Source: Chenopodium formosanum
Lineage: Eukaryota > Streptophyta > Magnoliopsida > Caryophyllales > Amaranthaceae
Length of the DNA: 64,000 nt
Reading direction: 5' to 3'
Assembly: GCA_024500155.1 (NCBI GenBank)
Contig: CM044856.1
Location: forward strand, 52,018,303 to 52,082,302
Below are positions 10,790 through 21,120 of this stretch, piece after piece. The number at the start of each line of letters is the position of its first letter. Position 1 is the stretch's first letter. A program made the translations under genes and the position numbers. The notes under the pieces are model-generated. The model was not told the DNA's origin. It made no database searches and saw nothing but the letters and a program-made list of their open reading frames with translations.

Positions 10790-12222
10790 TGACAGGCTCA
10801 AGTCGTATCACCTTATCAAAAATAAAACCTAAATCCACTAATTATGTAGATAGGGAAGAAGGGTCGAACCACAAGGAAACAAGTCAATTTATTCCTAATT
10901 AATTAGAAGCAATCAAAATTATCAAGTAACCAAATTATTGTAAAAAGGTAATTAAACTACTAAAGGTAAGAGTAGGAAGGAAATAAAATAAGAGGTAAAT
11001 CAATAAAAGAAAAGTCTAGGGCATAGGTTCACTAATAAACAATATTCAAGGGTAAATAATAATAAGCAACCATCAATGCATCAATTAATCAGATCATAAA
11101 GGGCTTTCGCTACGTATTACAATCACAAAGTTAATTTACCGGTATTAAATCTCATCTCTTGAATCTCGACTTAACCATTTATAAATTAGTTTACCTATTG
11201 AAAATAAGCCTAAACATCAATTCTCATCTCTCGAATCTCGAATCAATATTGCTAAACTCATACAATTAAATCTGGCCAAACCTAATTGCATAGCATTAAA
11301 TCAATCAGTAGGAAAATAATCAAGCATTGATAATCAACAATCACAAATTACCCCTTCATATTATTTATTAGATCTCCATAAACCCTAGATATAAAACTAA
11401 TCACGCATAATTAAATCTAAACTAATCAAAACAATAAAATAAGACATGATGAAAAAATTAAAGAAAATAACTGAAATTAAAAGAGAAGAAATTGTTACCA
11501 AAAGTAATCTGGCTTAAGGAATGGAATTAAGAACAAAGTTAAGAGAATTTAAGAGAGAGAAAATATTCTATGTAGGGAGAGAAAGTCTAAAAGAGAAGGT
11601 AATCCAAATTACGTACAAAACCATACTTAAACAACCCTAAAACAAATCCTAATTGAAAACAAAAATCTCGGCAATCAGATGCCTCCAAAAAAACACGCGC
11701 CAGATCGGGCGAAGGGCCGCCCAATCGGGCCCGCCTTTTTCTTTAATGTTCTTCTGGGAAGCCGCGCTCGAACGAGCTAATGCTCACCCGATCGGGCGCG
11801 CGTTCTTGCTGGTGCTTTCATTTGCGCGCCTGCCTGATCGGGCGCAAGCTTGCCCGATCAGGCCTGGTCTCGTCCTCGAGGCTTGGACTTCGATTGGAAT
11901 TGATTCTTCGGCCCAATCCGGAATGCCTCTTTGGGTCTTGAATACTTGGTCCAAATGCACCGGTATCACACACCGAGCCCTTAATCACCGGCTCTAACCG
12001 GTCTTGTGCTTCAAAGATGGTCGTTTTCTCTTAATGCTCGTAGTTGCTTCATGAAAAAGCCGGAAAACGCTCCAAATGTGAAATTTCCTACAAAACTCAA
12101 GCAAAACTACAAAAAAAACTAGAAAACACCAATTATTAATAAAAGTGGCTCTAAAGAGCCAAAAACACTACTAATTATGACCAAGGGACGGGGGTAAAAC
12201 ACTATATAAATTGGACACATCA
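10790..12222 (-). repeat. E1 5' LTR (complete, 1433 bp)
   Basis: On the minus strand it starts TGATGTGTCC (12222) and ends CCTGTCA (10790), next to the primer site. It carries the palindrome array at 11698-11864. Downstream of the array on the minus strand is a weak TATA-like TTTAAGTATGG near 11620, in the position of a clear TATA box in the E2 LTR. Confidence 0.93.
11698..11864. repeat. Palindrome array in E1 5' LTR
   Basis: Six copies of the CGCCCGATCGGGCG type start at 11698, 11718, 11765, 11785, 11831 and 11851 (intervals 20, 47, 20, 46, 20). Some copies are decayed by C to T or G to A changes, for example TGCCTGATCGGGCG. The array lies upstream of the presumed LTR promoter. Confidence 0.85.
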
Positions 12223-12766
12223 GTCACCAAGATTTGAGAAGATAGCACGAGATGGGCGGTCTTTGACGGCATTCGCTAATATTGTGGAGTTTGTCAGCAA
12301 AATTTGAGAAGAGCAGTTCGTGATGAGGTGGTCTTCAACGACTTTTGCTATGATTAGGAAGGTTGTCACTATGATTCAAGACAAAAAGCTCTTTTGCTTA
12401 GAGATGCGTGGGCATATCATATCAACGCTCCTTGTTCAAAGACACGTGGACATAACAAAAAGCACTATTGTTCAAAGATGAGTGAACATCGAAACAGCAA
12501 GATGGCGTTCCCTAGATTTTGGAAGGTTGTCACAACAACAAATGCAATGAATCGGATAATATAGAGATGTGTGCTCGACGGTGCAAGATATGCGTTTCTT
12601 AACTCTCTTATATTTGGTTTAACTAACGCCTGTTTTGCAGGTATTGACGTTACAAGAATGATTTGGGATCGCAGAACGTTCTAAATCATTCTCCGTCCCT
12701 ATTGTTACTTAGACTTTTTTTTTTTGAAACTTGCGTTTCTCCAAACTCATTCAAAGTGAGGGCTTC
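12223..12766 (+). repeat. U 3' noncoding region with degenerate repeats and polypurine tract
   Basis: No gene. Loose repeats contain TTTGAGAAGA, the words GGTCTTTGACG and GGTCTTCAACG, and GTTGTCAC, about 75-80 bp apart at 12230-12400. Sequence from 12576 matches the S region at 33020-33140 in reverse complement. The purine tract AAAGTGAGGGCTTC (12753-12766) directly precedes the LTR. Confidence 0.6.
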
Positions 12767-14402
12767 TGTAGACACTCATTTGTTTCTCTCCTAAACCAAA
12801 CCCAGTTATGAGTACCTTTCACATTTAATCATAATCGAATGAAGTGAAAGTGTGGAAAGTCTAGTATTGCAGTTAGTTTTTATTTCTTTTCTTTCTCTAT
12901 GTTTTTGAAAACCTATTTTCAGAAAACAGCAAAATCCAGTTTGGTTTGGTCCATAGCAAGGGTCCAATAATGGTGTAGTTGGGTCGTGTTCAAAAACAGC
13001 TTTCCAATGATATATTATAAGCTCAATTCCGATAAATAATGAGGAAGTTATGGCCAAATTACTAAATTGGGCCCTGTTTGATTATTATTTGAGGCCCAAT
13101 GATCAAGAGGAGGGCCTATTATTGATTTATCGTTCCTAATGCAATTAGAATTGATTACAATCTTCTAGAATCTTCTAGAAGGATCTTTTGAATCCTAATT
13201 TGATTAGCATTAATAAATTGACTTTTAAGAGTTTTAATTAGAATAAAAGAAGTGTTTTCAAGAAAAATACAGTTCTCTCGTACGTAAAAATTTTATCAGA
13301 ATAAGAAAACTCGTGGAAAACTATTTGCAGCGCCATAGGACATGTCTGTTGCCTAGCGACATACCTGGAGTCTGGCGACACGCGCAGCGTTTGGCGACAC
13401 CTCTGTCGTCTGGCGACAGGCGCGTGGTTGGCGCTACAGTCGTGTTTTATTCTTTTGGAAACTCTGATTCGTTTTTTTTTTCATATCTGGCTGATTTTCT
13501 CTATAAATAGCCTCTTAAAACCTCTGTTTACAATCATCAACTCTCACCAACTCTCATCAAGAATTTCTTGATTTTCTCTCTCTTTCTAGCCTAGCCTTTC
13601 ACATACAAAATTCCGCATTCACAAGATCTAGACACACCTATCCCAGTTCGAAGTTTCCTTCGCCCTAGACGTGAAAGGTTTGTTATTTCTGAGGTTTTGG
13701 TCCCGAATCTCTCTTTCAATTATTTAATTTAATTGTTTATTTTATTATTTTCCTTGAAGTTACTAACGTGTGTACTTTGTTATTAAAAAAAGAGATACGA
13801 GGCATCCAAGTAAGCGCTTTTATTGTTTCAATCGATATTATGATATTGAAATCATGTTTAGATTGCTAATTTGATTCCTAGTATCATGTTATGATGTTTT
13901 TTTTTATTAATATCAAGTATGATTGTTGTGATGCTTCTTATTTTCTTTCCTAATAACATGTTAGTATCATGTTAGGATTAAAGCTTTGATTTTTATTGCA
14001 TAGTGACATGCTAGGGTTTGTTATTAATCTTGTTAGTATCATGCTTATGATCTTGCTATTATTATGCTTTAACATGATTATTTTTATGATTATTTTGATT
14101 ATGATTATTATTTATTATGGTGATTATTATGTTGCTTGATATATATTTATTTGTTATTGCTTGATCACACCTTTTATGCATGTTTAAAGGGAATTTGTAC
14201 TTGTAATCACGCATAATAAGATAATTAATAATCTTATTTAGGGTTAAGGGGTGTAACCTTCACCCTGTGAACGGTTTATAAGTTCCTAATACATGTTGGT
14301 AACTCTTTTACTCTATCTTCCTTCTCTTTTAACGCCACTGTACTTTAGTGTATGATCATAGTGGGGTTCAATTTTGGGGTAATGCTTGAAATATTCCCTA
14401 CA
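12767..14402 (+). repeat. U 3' LTR (1636 bp)
   Basis: Starts TGTAGACACTC and ends AATATTCCCTACA. The S LTR, read on its own coding strand, starts TGTAGACACCC and ends AATATTCCTTACA. It is about 330 bp shorter than the S LTR. It contains a GC-rich cluster (13326-13440) and a TATA box, CTATAAATAG, at 13501. Confidence 0.88.
13326..13510 (+). promoter_or_regulatory. U LTR promoter: GGCGAC/GCGCC cluster plus TATA box
   Basis: The cluster 13326-13440 repeats CTGGCGACA, TTGGCGACA and GGCGCTACAG. The TATA box CTATAAATAGCC is at 13501, and a CT-rich leader (CAACTCTCACC) follows. The arrangement equals that in the S LTRs and upstream of the DUF7745-like genes. The regulatory role is inferred. Confidence 0.6.
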
Positions 14403-16543
14403 CACGCTGCCACAGCTCGGGCAACGACACCCTGGGCAAGCTGAACAGGACGTACGTCAGCGTCGACGAGGGTTTGCGGCTTCTTTGGGAGTCTTGTGGG
14501 CTTACTGCCCTCTCTCAGGCCACGCAGGCCATGAGCTCTTTTGACGGGGGTCACCGCGTGGTTCGTGCTCTAGTGGAGTTCTTTTGGGACACCACCAACA
14601 CTTTTCACTTCCCTTGGGGTGAGATGATGGTCAACCTAGCCGACTTCAGCCTTATTTCGGGACTGGAGTTTAGTTCTACTGCACTACCATTCGACAGCAC
14701 CATCAGCGTCTACTCTCGTGAGGTTGATGAGCTGCTGGGTTCGATTGCTGTTCGGGCCCGTGCTGAGGTGGAGCCATCACTATTCAGCTCCAAGTGTATT
14801 CGCCGGTCTACTCTTGCGGCAACTTTTGAGGATGATGCGACCACCCGAGAGCACCGGGTGCGCATCTTTGCACTTTTTTTGCTGTCAGGGACGTTTTCCC
14901 TTAACAAGGGTAGTAGGGTGCTGCTGTACTTCCTTCCCGCTATCCGCGATCTTCACCTGATCGAGACTGGGCCAGCTTGGCTTATGCCGACTTTCTGCAC
15001 GCATTGTGAAACTTTTTTTGACACCGGTCTTATACTGGAGACATCACTCTTTCAGGCTTCTGGAGAGTCAAAGAGGTATACTTCGTCTCTTACAAAGTTA
15101 GCTCTAAGATCTTATTAGCATTTGCTGATATCTTTTATCTTTTGTGGGCGCCGGTGAGGCCGTCTCCACGCGAGTTTCGTGTTGGCGCCTGTTGGGAAGG
15201 CCGTTACAGCCGGGCGACTACCGCCCATGTTCGAGAGCTGATCCTTAAGGTATGATCTTTTGCATAGTTAACATCTTTGTATTGCTTTTTAGTAGATCTT
15301 TATCTCATTGGCATTCTTTGCAGGAGCCTGAGTTACTATACTGGCCATGGGACGGTTTGGTTATCCTTGGGCTAGCTGCGCAGTACACTGCTGAGCGTTG
15401 CTACTTCCTGGGACATATGGGGCGGCAGTGTACCTAGGAGAGAGAGTTGCTATTCGACACTCCTCAGAGATTCCTGTCGTCCCTGCTCCTCCGCCACGTC
15501 ACACGTTCAATGACGTGAGGCTGCTCAGCATGTCGGAGAGGTCGTCTGCTGGTACCCCTCGGCGATCTCATGCGATCCCAAGGCGGTGCTACGAGAAGGA
15601 GTTGTTGCCGTTATTAGCTCCGGCCTCTATTCTGTATGCAGAGGCGGTGGTATGATTTTTATCTTTTACCTTTTGCTAAGTAGCCCCCAAGTGATATTTT
15701 ATTCACTTTAGTTTGCTTTTTGTTAGGATGGGCCTACTGAGTTCGTGCCCTCTCGTATGTCAATCCACTACCAGGGGACATACGGGCCTATCGAGGAGAT
15801 GATTCCTCCGGCTTCCAAGGATCAACGCTTTGTGGAGCGATCTATTCCTCGCCACCAGACTCGGGTGAGTTAATTTACTTGCTATTTGTTCAAATCTATC
15901 TTGTATTGTTACTAATTTTATTTCTTTGACAGATCTTGCATGAGGTGGTTACAGTGATGGCGAGGTGCATAGACGCCTTTCGGAGCCAACTCGTGTTGAT
16001 GAGGAACGTGGCTTCCTGTTGTCGCGACGACGCTGTTCAGGAGGTAACTTTTTATCTTTATTTCTGCATTTTTTATATTTCTATTTTGATTGCTTCTAAC
16101 TTGGTTTCTTCTTGCAGGGACAGCCTATTCCTTCCCATCCCTTGACGATACCTGAGGTTCGGAGAAAGCCGGCTAGGTCTAGCTCGAGGCGTCGCCGCAC
16201 TACTTCTGGCGGTTGGGGTGGCTGATCTGACGCTAACCGGACCGAGGCGGTGGAGGGCTCGGGATCTTCATCTGAGGGTGCACATGCTGGGCCGGTAGGC
16301 CAGGGAGAGGCGACTTTGGCTCCGAGAGGTGGTGGGACGTATTAGGTCGGCTCATCGTCGCAGTAGCCTCCGCAGCGTCTGTTGATTCATCACTAGAGCG
16401 ACCTTGGGTGGACGGGTCCTAGACTGAGTTTTCCTCCTCCTGGAGAGACTAGAGCTGGAGCTGGTGGGGAGCATACTCCTTGTTCTGCGCAGTTCTTTGA
16501 TATGATGAACATCCCTCATCATCTGCGTCCTCCAGCGCCGTAG
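14403..16543 (+). pseudogene. T antisense gene 1: plant mobile domain (PMD) protein, 5' end removed by U
   Basis: Coding starts abruptly at the U LTR edge, aligning with S at about 34597. The first exon (frame 14474-15118) has LLWESCGL and FFWDTTNTFHFPWGEMM, the pattern typical of plant mobile domain proteins. Four GT-AG introns are visible by comparison with S: 15250-15323, 15650-15726, 15865-15932 and 16044-16117. Later exons encode LGLAAQYTAERCYFLG, YLGERVA and a Ser/Arg-rich tail (SSRRRR-like), ending at TAG 16541-16543. Cellular PMD proteins (MAIN/MAIL) act in silencing and genome stability; what retroelement copies do is unknown. Stops, for example near 16223, make it a pseudogene. It is antisense to T pol. 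Confidence 0.78.
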
Positions 16544-16984
16544 TTGTACCTGTATTGTTTATTTATTTTGACTTTTATAGGACTTTGCCTGATTGACTCA
16601 CTTGCTAGACATATTTCTATATACATATTATTATTTATTATGACTGCATTTATTTTTGCATTTTATTTTTCTTTTTTATGTGCATATATGTGTGTGCAAA
16701 ATATTGTGGTAAAATTAATTTTTGCGCAAAAATTTCCATCATTTTTATTATTAATGGAGGGTATCCGACTTTCTCCCCCAAAATGAAAAAGTGAAAAATA
16801 AATTGGACTTGCAACAAACCTAAAATTAAAATAAGTCTGGATAAATTCAAAAAATAAAATTAAAGGTTAATATATGAAATTAATATGTAAGGGAATTTGT
16901 AGAAAGGGATAAAATCGTAAAGTCATTGTACGAGTTTGAATCATAGCCAGAAAAATGCGGTTTGTATAGTTGTTGATAAAACAC
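16544..16984 (+). other. Spacer between T antisense genes
   Basis: No gene. AT-rich. It contains the block TGGAGGGTATCCGACTTTCT (from 16755), followed by CCCCCAAAA, shared with S at 36959 and, altered, at 46612. In all three places a GC-rich cluster follows about 230-265 bp later. Confidence 0.55.
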
Positions 16985-17133
16985 TGCAGCGCCACGTGTC
17001 GCCATGCGTTTTGCGCTGTCGCAAGGCAACAGACTCTGTCGCCAGGCGATAGGGTTGTCGTTTGGCGTTGTAGTGTGCTGATTCCGAGTCCTTTCCGGAG
17101 TAAAACTTCACCGATTTTCTACATAAATAGCAC
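16985..17133 (+). promoter_or_regulatory. Promoter of T DUF7745-like gene
   Basis: GC-rich cluster with CAGCGCCACGTGTCGCC, CTGTCGCCAGGCGATAG and TTTGGCGTTG at 16985-17075. Then TATA-like ACATAAATAGC at 17121-17131, about 70 bp before the ATG at 17202. The S copy has the same layout, supporting a dedicated promoter. Confidence 0.65.
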
Positions 17134-17201
17134 CGTAATCTGCCGAATTTCTTCATAATTCCTGCAGATTAATCATAATCTTAGTTTCTCAACAAATAAT
17201 C

Positions 17202-17558
17202 ATGTCTTTAGTTACTAAGAGTTTTACCAATTTCACTCGTGAATGGTGTCGGTCTTTAACTGCTAAAGAGAGAAAAGAACTTGACTTTTTTCACATGGGA
17301 GGTATTTATGGTGTTAAGGGGTTAGATCTTGATATAAATTTTATTCATACCGCCTTAGAATATTGGGATACATATACTCATTGTTTTAGACTAGGGTGTG
17401 ATGAAATTAGTCCTTTACCGGAAGAATTTGGTGCCATCTTAGGCTTCCCTTCATTAGATCTTGAGGTAATCCCTAGAATAAATGAATATTATTATAAAGA
17501 TTTTGAGCGCTTCTTTGATTTAAGAGACAGAGATCTAATAAATATTGTAGATGGTAGT
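17202..17558 (+). pseudogene. T antisense gene 2, 5' half: DUF7745-like protein
   Basis: Starts MSLVTKSFTNFTREWCRSL and matches the S gene at 37448 almost codon for codon, including FHMGGIYGVKGLDLD, ALEYWDTYTHCFRLG and EISPLPEEFGAILGFPSLD. This is the N-terminal domain of a large plant protein family that I believe is classed as DUF7745. The ALEYWD...HCFR...E...ILG pattern loosely resembles the PMD core. Coding is intact until R enters after codon 118; the downstream half resumes at 58725. The GTAGT at 17554-17558 is the left target duplication of R. Function unknown. Confidence 0.8.
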
Positions 17559-17828
17559 TGTATAGGATAGCTCCCGCTGAACTATCGCCCAGCTCTTTTG
17601 GGTGCGCACTCATTGCTGAGAGACCAACTGTGAAGGGCTCACCAGCCCGAAAGAGTTAGCTCGCAAAGCTGACCATGCTGAACTCTCCACAAAGGAGATC
17701 GTACACCAATAAATAGAGGGCAAAGTATAACGGAAAATAGGTTAGACACATAAGTTATTACACTCTCTACATCTCTCTACACTTTCTCTTTCTAAACACT
17801 CTCTAACTTAAGCATCGGAGGGGGGTTC
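17559..17828 (+). repeat. R 5' LTR, left part
   Basis: Starts TGTATAGGATAGCTCCCGCTG and matches the 3' LTR from 58346. The TATA box CAATAAATAGAGG is at 17707. It stops at GGTTC (17824-17828), the left target duplication of E2. Confidence 0.9.
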
Positions 17829-19483
17829 TGACAGGGTAAAGTCGTATCCCCTAATAAAAAATAATTACCTAATTCACTAACTAAAGTAGATAAGGAAGTA
17901 GGGTCGATCTCCACAGGGAAACAAGTCTTTTTACTCCTAATTAAATATTATAATCTAAATTATTTAAGTAACCAATATTAAAAGTTGAATATGAAACTAA
18001 ACTAAAAAGAGTAAGAAAAGGGAGAAAATAATATATAAAAGGATCTAGGGCATAGGTTCACCAATAAATAATATTCCGGGGTAAAATAGGGTAATCAATC
18101 ATTGACATTGCATAAATAACATGATTAACAGGCTCTCGCAATTTATTAATCAACATAGATCTAACAGGCTCTCGCAATTAACTAGATCTAAGTCCTTATC
18201 AAAAATAGCCTTTAATATCAAATTAACATCTGCTCGATTCATCAATTTAATATTGCTGTACTTTTACAAGCCGCAATTGTAAAACATTAAAACAATCCAA
18301 TAAGAAATCATCATGCAATACCAACAATCAATAATAGTCAATCATCAATGCATCAATTAACCAGATTGTAAAGGGCTCTCGCTACTTATTACAATCACAC
18401 AATTAAATTACCGGTATTAAATCTCATCTCTCGAATCTTGACTTAACCATTTATAAATTAACTTGCCTATTGAAACTAGACCTAAACATTAATTCTCATC
18501 TCTCGATTCTTGAATCAATATTGTCAAACTCATGCATCAAAGATCGGCCTAATCTAGTCACAGAGCATTAAATCAATCAATAGGAAATTAATCTAGCATT
18601 GATAATTAACAACAATAAATTACCCCTTCATATTATTTATGGGTCCCCACAAACCCTAGAAATTAATCTACTCACGCATAATTAAATATAAACTAAGTAA
18701 AGAAATAAAATAAATCATGATCAAAGGAATAAAATAAATAACTAAGATTAAGGGAAGAGAAATCGTCACCAAAATAATTATGAAATTAATTAAAAAAATA
18801 ATAACAATGGTTTAGATAGAGAAAACTAAGTAGAGAGAGAAAGTCTAGGAGAAAGGATTAAGAGAAGAAGAAGTGGTGCTAAAATCGTATTACGGAGGAG
18901 TATTTATACTCCGTACAAAAATCCTAAACTAAAACAAATTAAAACGACTCTAATTATTTCCTAAATAAACATGCGCCCGATCGGGCGAGGCACCGCCCGA
19001 TCGGGCGCGCCTTTTTATCTTTAATAGCTATCTGGCGCCCGGCCGGGCGCGTCACCGGGCGCTCCTCCCGCCCGGCCAGGCGCGCCTCCGGGCGCCAGCC
19101 TTTTTAGCCAGGCGGATCATTTGGGCCAATATTTGGACTTCGATTGGGCTCCAATTCTTCGGGCCAATCTGGGTTTCCTCTTTGGGTCTTGAATACTCGG
19201 TCCAAACGCCCCGGTATCACCTCTACCGAGCCCTTAATCACCGGTTCGATGGCTCCAACCGGCCCTGGGCTATAAAATCTGGTCGTGCTTCTCCAGTGCT
19301 CGTGATTGCTCCTAAATATCTCGGGAAAATACTCCAAAAGCATAAATCCCTGCAAAAGCCAACCAAATCTACGAAAACACTAGAAAACACCAATTAGTAA
19401 TAAAAGTGGCCCTAAAGAGCCAAAAACACTACTAATTATGACCAAGGGACGGGGGTAAAATACTATATAAAATGGATACATCA
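17829..19483 (-). repeat. E2 3' LTR (1655 bp)
   Basis: Plus strand begins TGACAGGGTAAAG and ends GGATACATCA. The minus-strand TATA box GTATAAATACTCC lies at about 18897-18910 within a nested inverted repeat (arms TACGGAG/CTCCGTA). The palindrome array starts 62 bp upstream of it. Confidence 0.95.
18974..19098. repeat. Palindrome array in E2 3' LTR
   Basis: Copies of CGCCCGATCGGGCG start at 18974 and 18994 (interval 20), then CGCCCGGCCGGGCG at 19036 (interval 42). These are followed by denser variants at about 19048, 19069 and 19081, where the spacing is no longer regular. Confidence 0.8.
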
Positions 19484-19497
19484 AACTCCGCCAAGCC
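19484..19497 (-). other. E2 polypurine tract (one substitution)
   Basis: Minus strand GGCTTGGCGGAGTT next to the LTR. E1 has an unbroken G run here. The change may weaken plus-strand priming or may have arisen after insertion. Confidence 0.75.
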
Positions 19498-21120
19498 AAA
19501 CCTTTGCTTGTCCCTAAGCAAAGATCTCATCAATGAATCAATAAATATGCTTCACCCCAACAAGTAAAAATCAAGCACAAACGATCCAGGGTAAATCAAA
19601 TAAACACGCTTCAGAGTCAACCAATCAAATCCATCCAATTACCAATCTTCCCTAACAATTGTGAAATAGAGAAAACCACAAGAGCATATAGAATTCAAGA
19701 CTAGTGCTCACACACTCGACTCTCATTTATGTGGCGAGTAAAACATGTACTCGATCGCTCTCCAACCACCCCTTTAATGTGAACAATGCCCTCCCAACTC
19801 ACACTCTCGTGTGTATAAAAACAATGAACGCTCAATCCTACAAGTCGACTCGAAATATGCCAAATCATAACTTGCATTGATAAGCAACACTTTCACATTC
19901 ATACAATTCTATGCACAAAGGTCGGAAGGTCTTTAAAGCTTGTAATGTAAGGCTAGGGTAAAGGGTAGGATAAATTTGGAAATACGTGAGAGAAAAGCTA
20001 TGCTTAAGGGAGCAATATCCTAATAAAACCCATGATCAAAAATAAATAATGATCAACATCTCCTACATAACTAACTCTAACATCAACCAAATATACTCCA
20101 ATCATAATAAATAAACCCAACTCTTACAATTTCACTCATAAGATATAATAATGAAGTAATAGAGTGAATAAACAAACTTTATTTTCCAAACTTGAAATTT
20201 TTCCATTGAGGCTCAAAATTATTCTTTACAAACCTCCAACTAGAACATTTGAACATTTTTTTCTTCTTTTTCCTTTTGAAGTTCGCTTATTTTTTTCACA
20301 TTTTTTTCTTTGAACTTCTCTTTTTTTTTCATAATATCATGCTTTATTTTTTCCAAGAAAATATAACTCTCAAACTCATCAAAAATAAACATGAACAATC
20401 AACAAAACTACTTCTCAAAAGCCCACCCAAATTGTGCAAATAAATAGCACACTACAAACTCCCTCACCTCACTCACTAATAGCTCCCCCAAGCCAAGCTT
20501 GGGACTAGTAACCAATGGGGCAAAATAGGCTTGTAATGTGGCTAATAAACAAAAAAAAGTCAAGGCAACAACATGGGTAGCAAGAAGGGAACAAATGTAT
20601 CTACAATATCTGGAGGCTACCTAAAAGAACAAATGCCTACGTCCTCCACAATGTGCATAATAATGAATCATATAAACATTACTTGTAGTTGCAAACCAAT
20701 ACTCAAATTCATTGACATACCAGGAATTATGGAACTATCACACAATCCTTACCAAATCAACTAGTCAAGCACTATATTCACAAGTAGTTAGACAAAATTG
20801 ACGCATGTAAAGGTTTCAAGGCAATCAAACATCATATCATGATCAACTAATCCACAATACCTATCATCAATTACCGAGGATCAAAACAACTTTCTCAAGT
20901 AAGGGGCACAGGGAAGCATAATGTATAATTCATTGGAACGTATTTTTGTATTTTTATATATAAATAAAGCAATAAAGCTAACCTAGAAAGCGAAAAATCT
21001 AACCTAAGAAAACACACCAAAAATAAAGGAAAAGAGAAAAAAGAAAAATACCAAACCAAAATCTCCCCCAAGCCAGAAACAGACAATGTCCTCATTGGCT
21101 CGGAAACTAGCCCAGCATAG
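19498..21120 (-). other. E2 3' noncoding region
   Basis: No gene supported. Collinear with E1 1071-2720: AT-rich, T runs near 20249-20335, and the word CTCCCCCAAGCCAAGCTTGGG near 20484. The frame 20249-20443 is low-complexity. Confidence 0.6.

Larger units (their letters stand above)
1..12222 (-). mobile_element. E1: Athila-lineage Ty3/gypsy LTR retrotransposon, partial (left end outside window)
   Basis: Element read right to left: 5' LTR 10790-12222, tRNA-Asp primer site, gag, protease, RT, RNase H, integrase, an env-position ORF, polypurine tract and 3' LTR (1-1056, cut by the window edge). The order RT-RNase H-integrase is that of Ty3/gypsy. The tRNA-Asp primer site, the DLGAS protease motif and an extra ORF after integrase fit the Athila lineage. 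Several stops and shifts mean it is no longer autonomous. In the first 240 bp that can be compared, the LTRs differ at about 11 places, so it is older than E2. It is inserted in the 3' noncoding region of element U; the flank after 12222 is GTCAC, but the matching left duplication lies outside the window. Confidence 0.93.
12223..14402 (+). mobile_element. U: 3' end of a plus-strand Ogre/Tat-type element
   Basis: Consists of 3' noncoding sequence (12223-12766), a purine tract and a complete 3' LTR. Its LTR is the reverse-complement relative of the S LTRs at 30979-32947 and 48051-49987. The rest of U lies left of E1, outside the window. At 14402 the LTR abuts T's PMD coding sequence, so U is inserted in that gene; the first flanking bases CACGC would be the target duplication. 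Confidence 0.85.
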
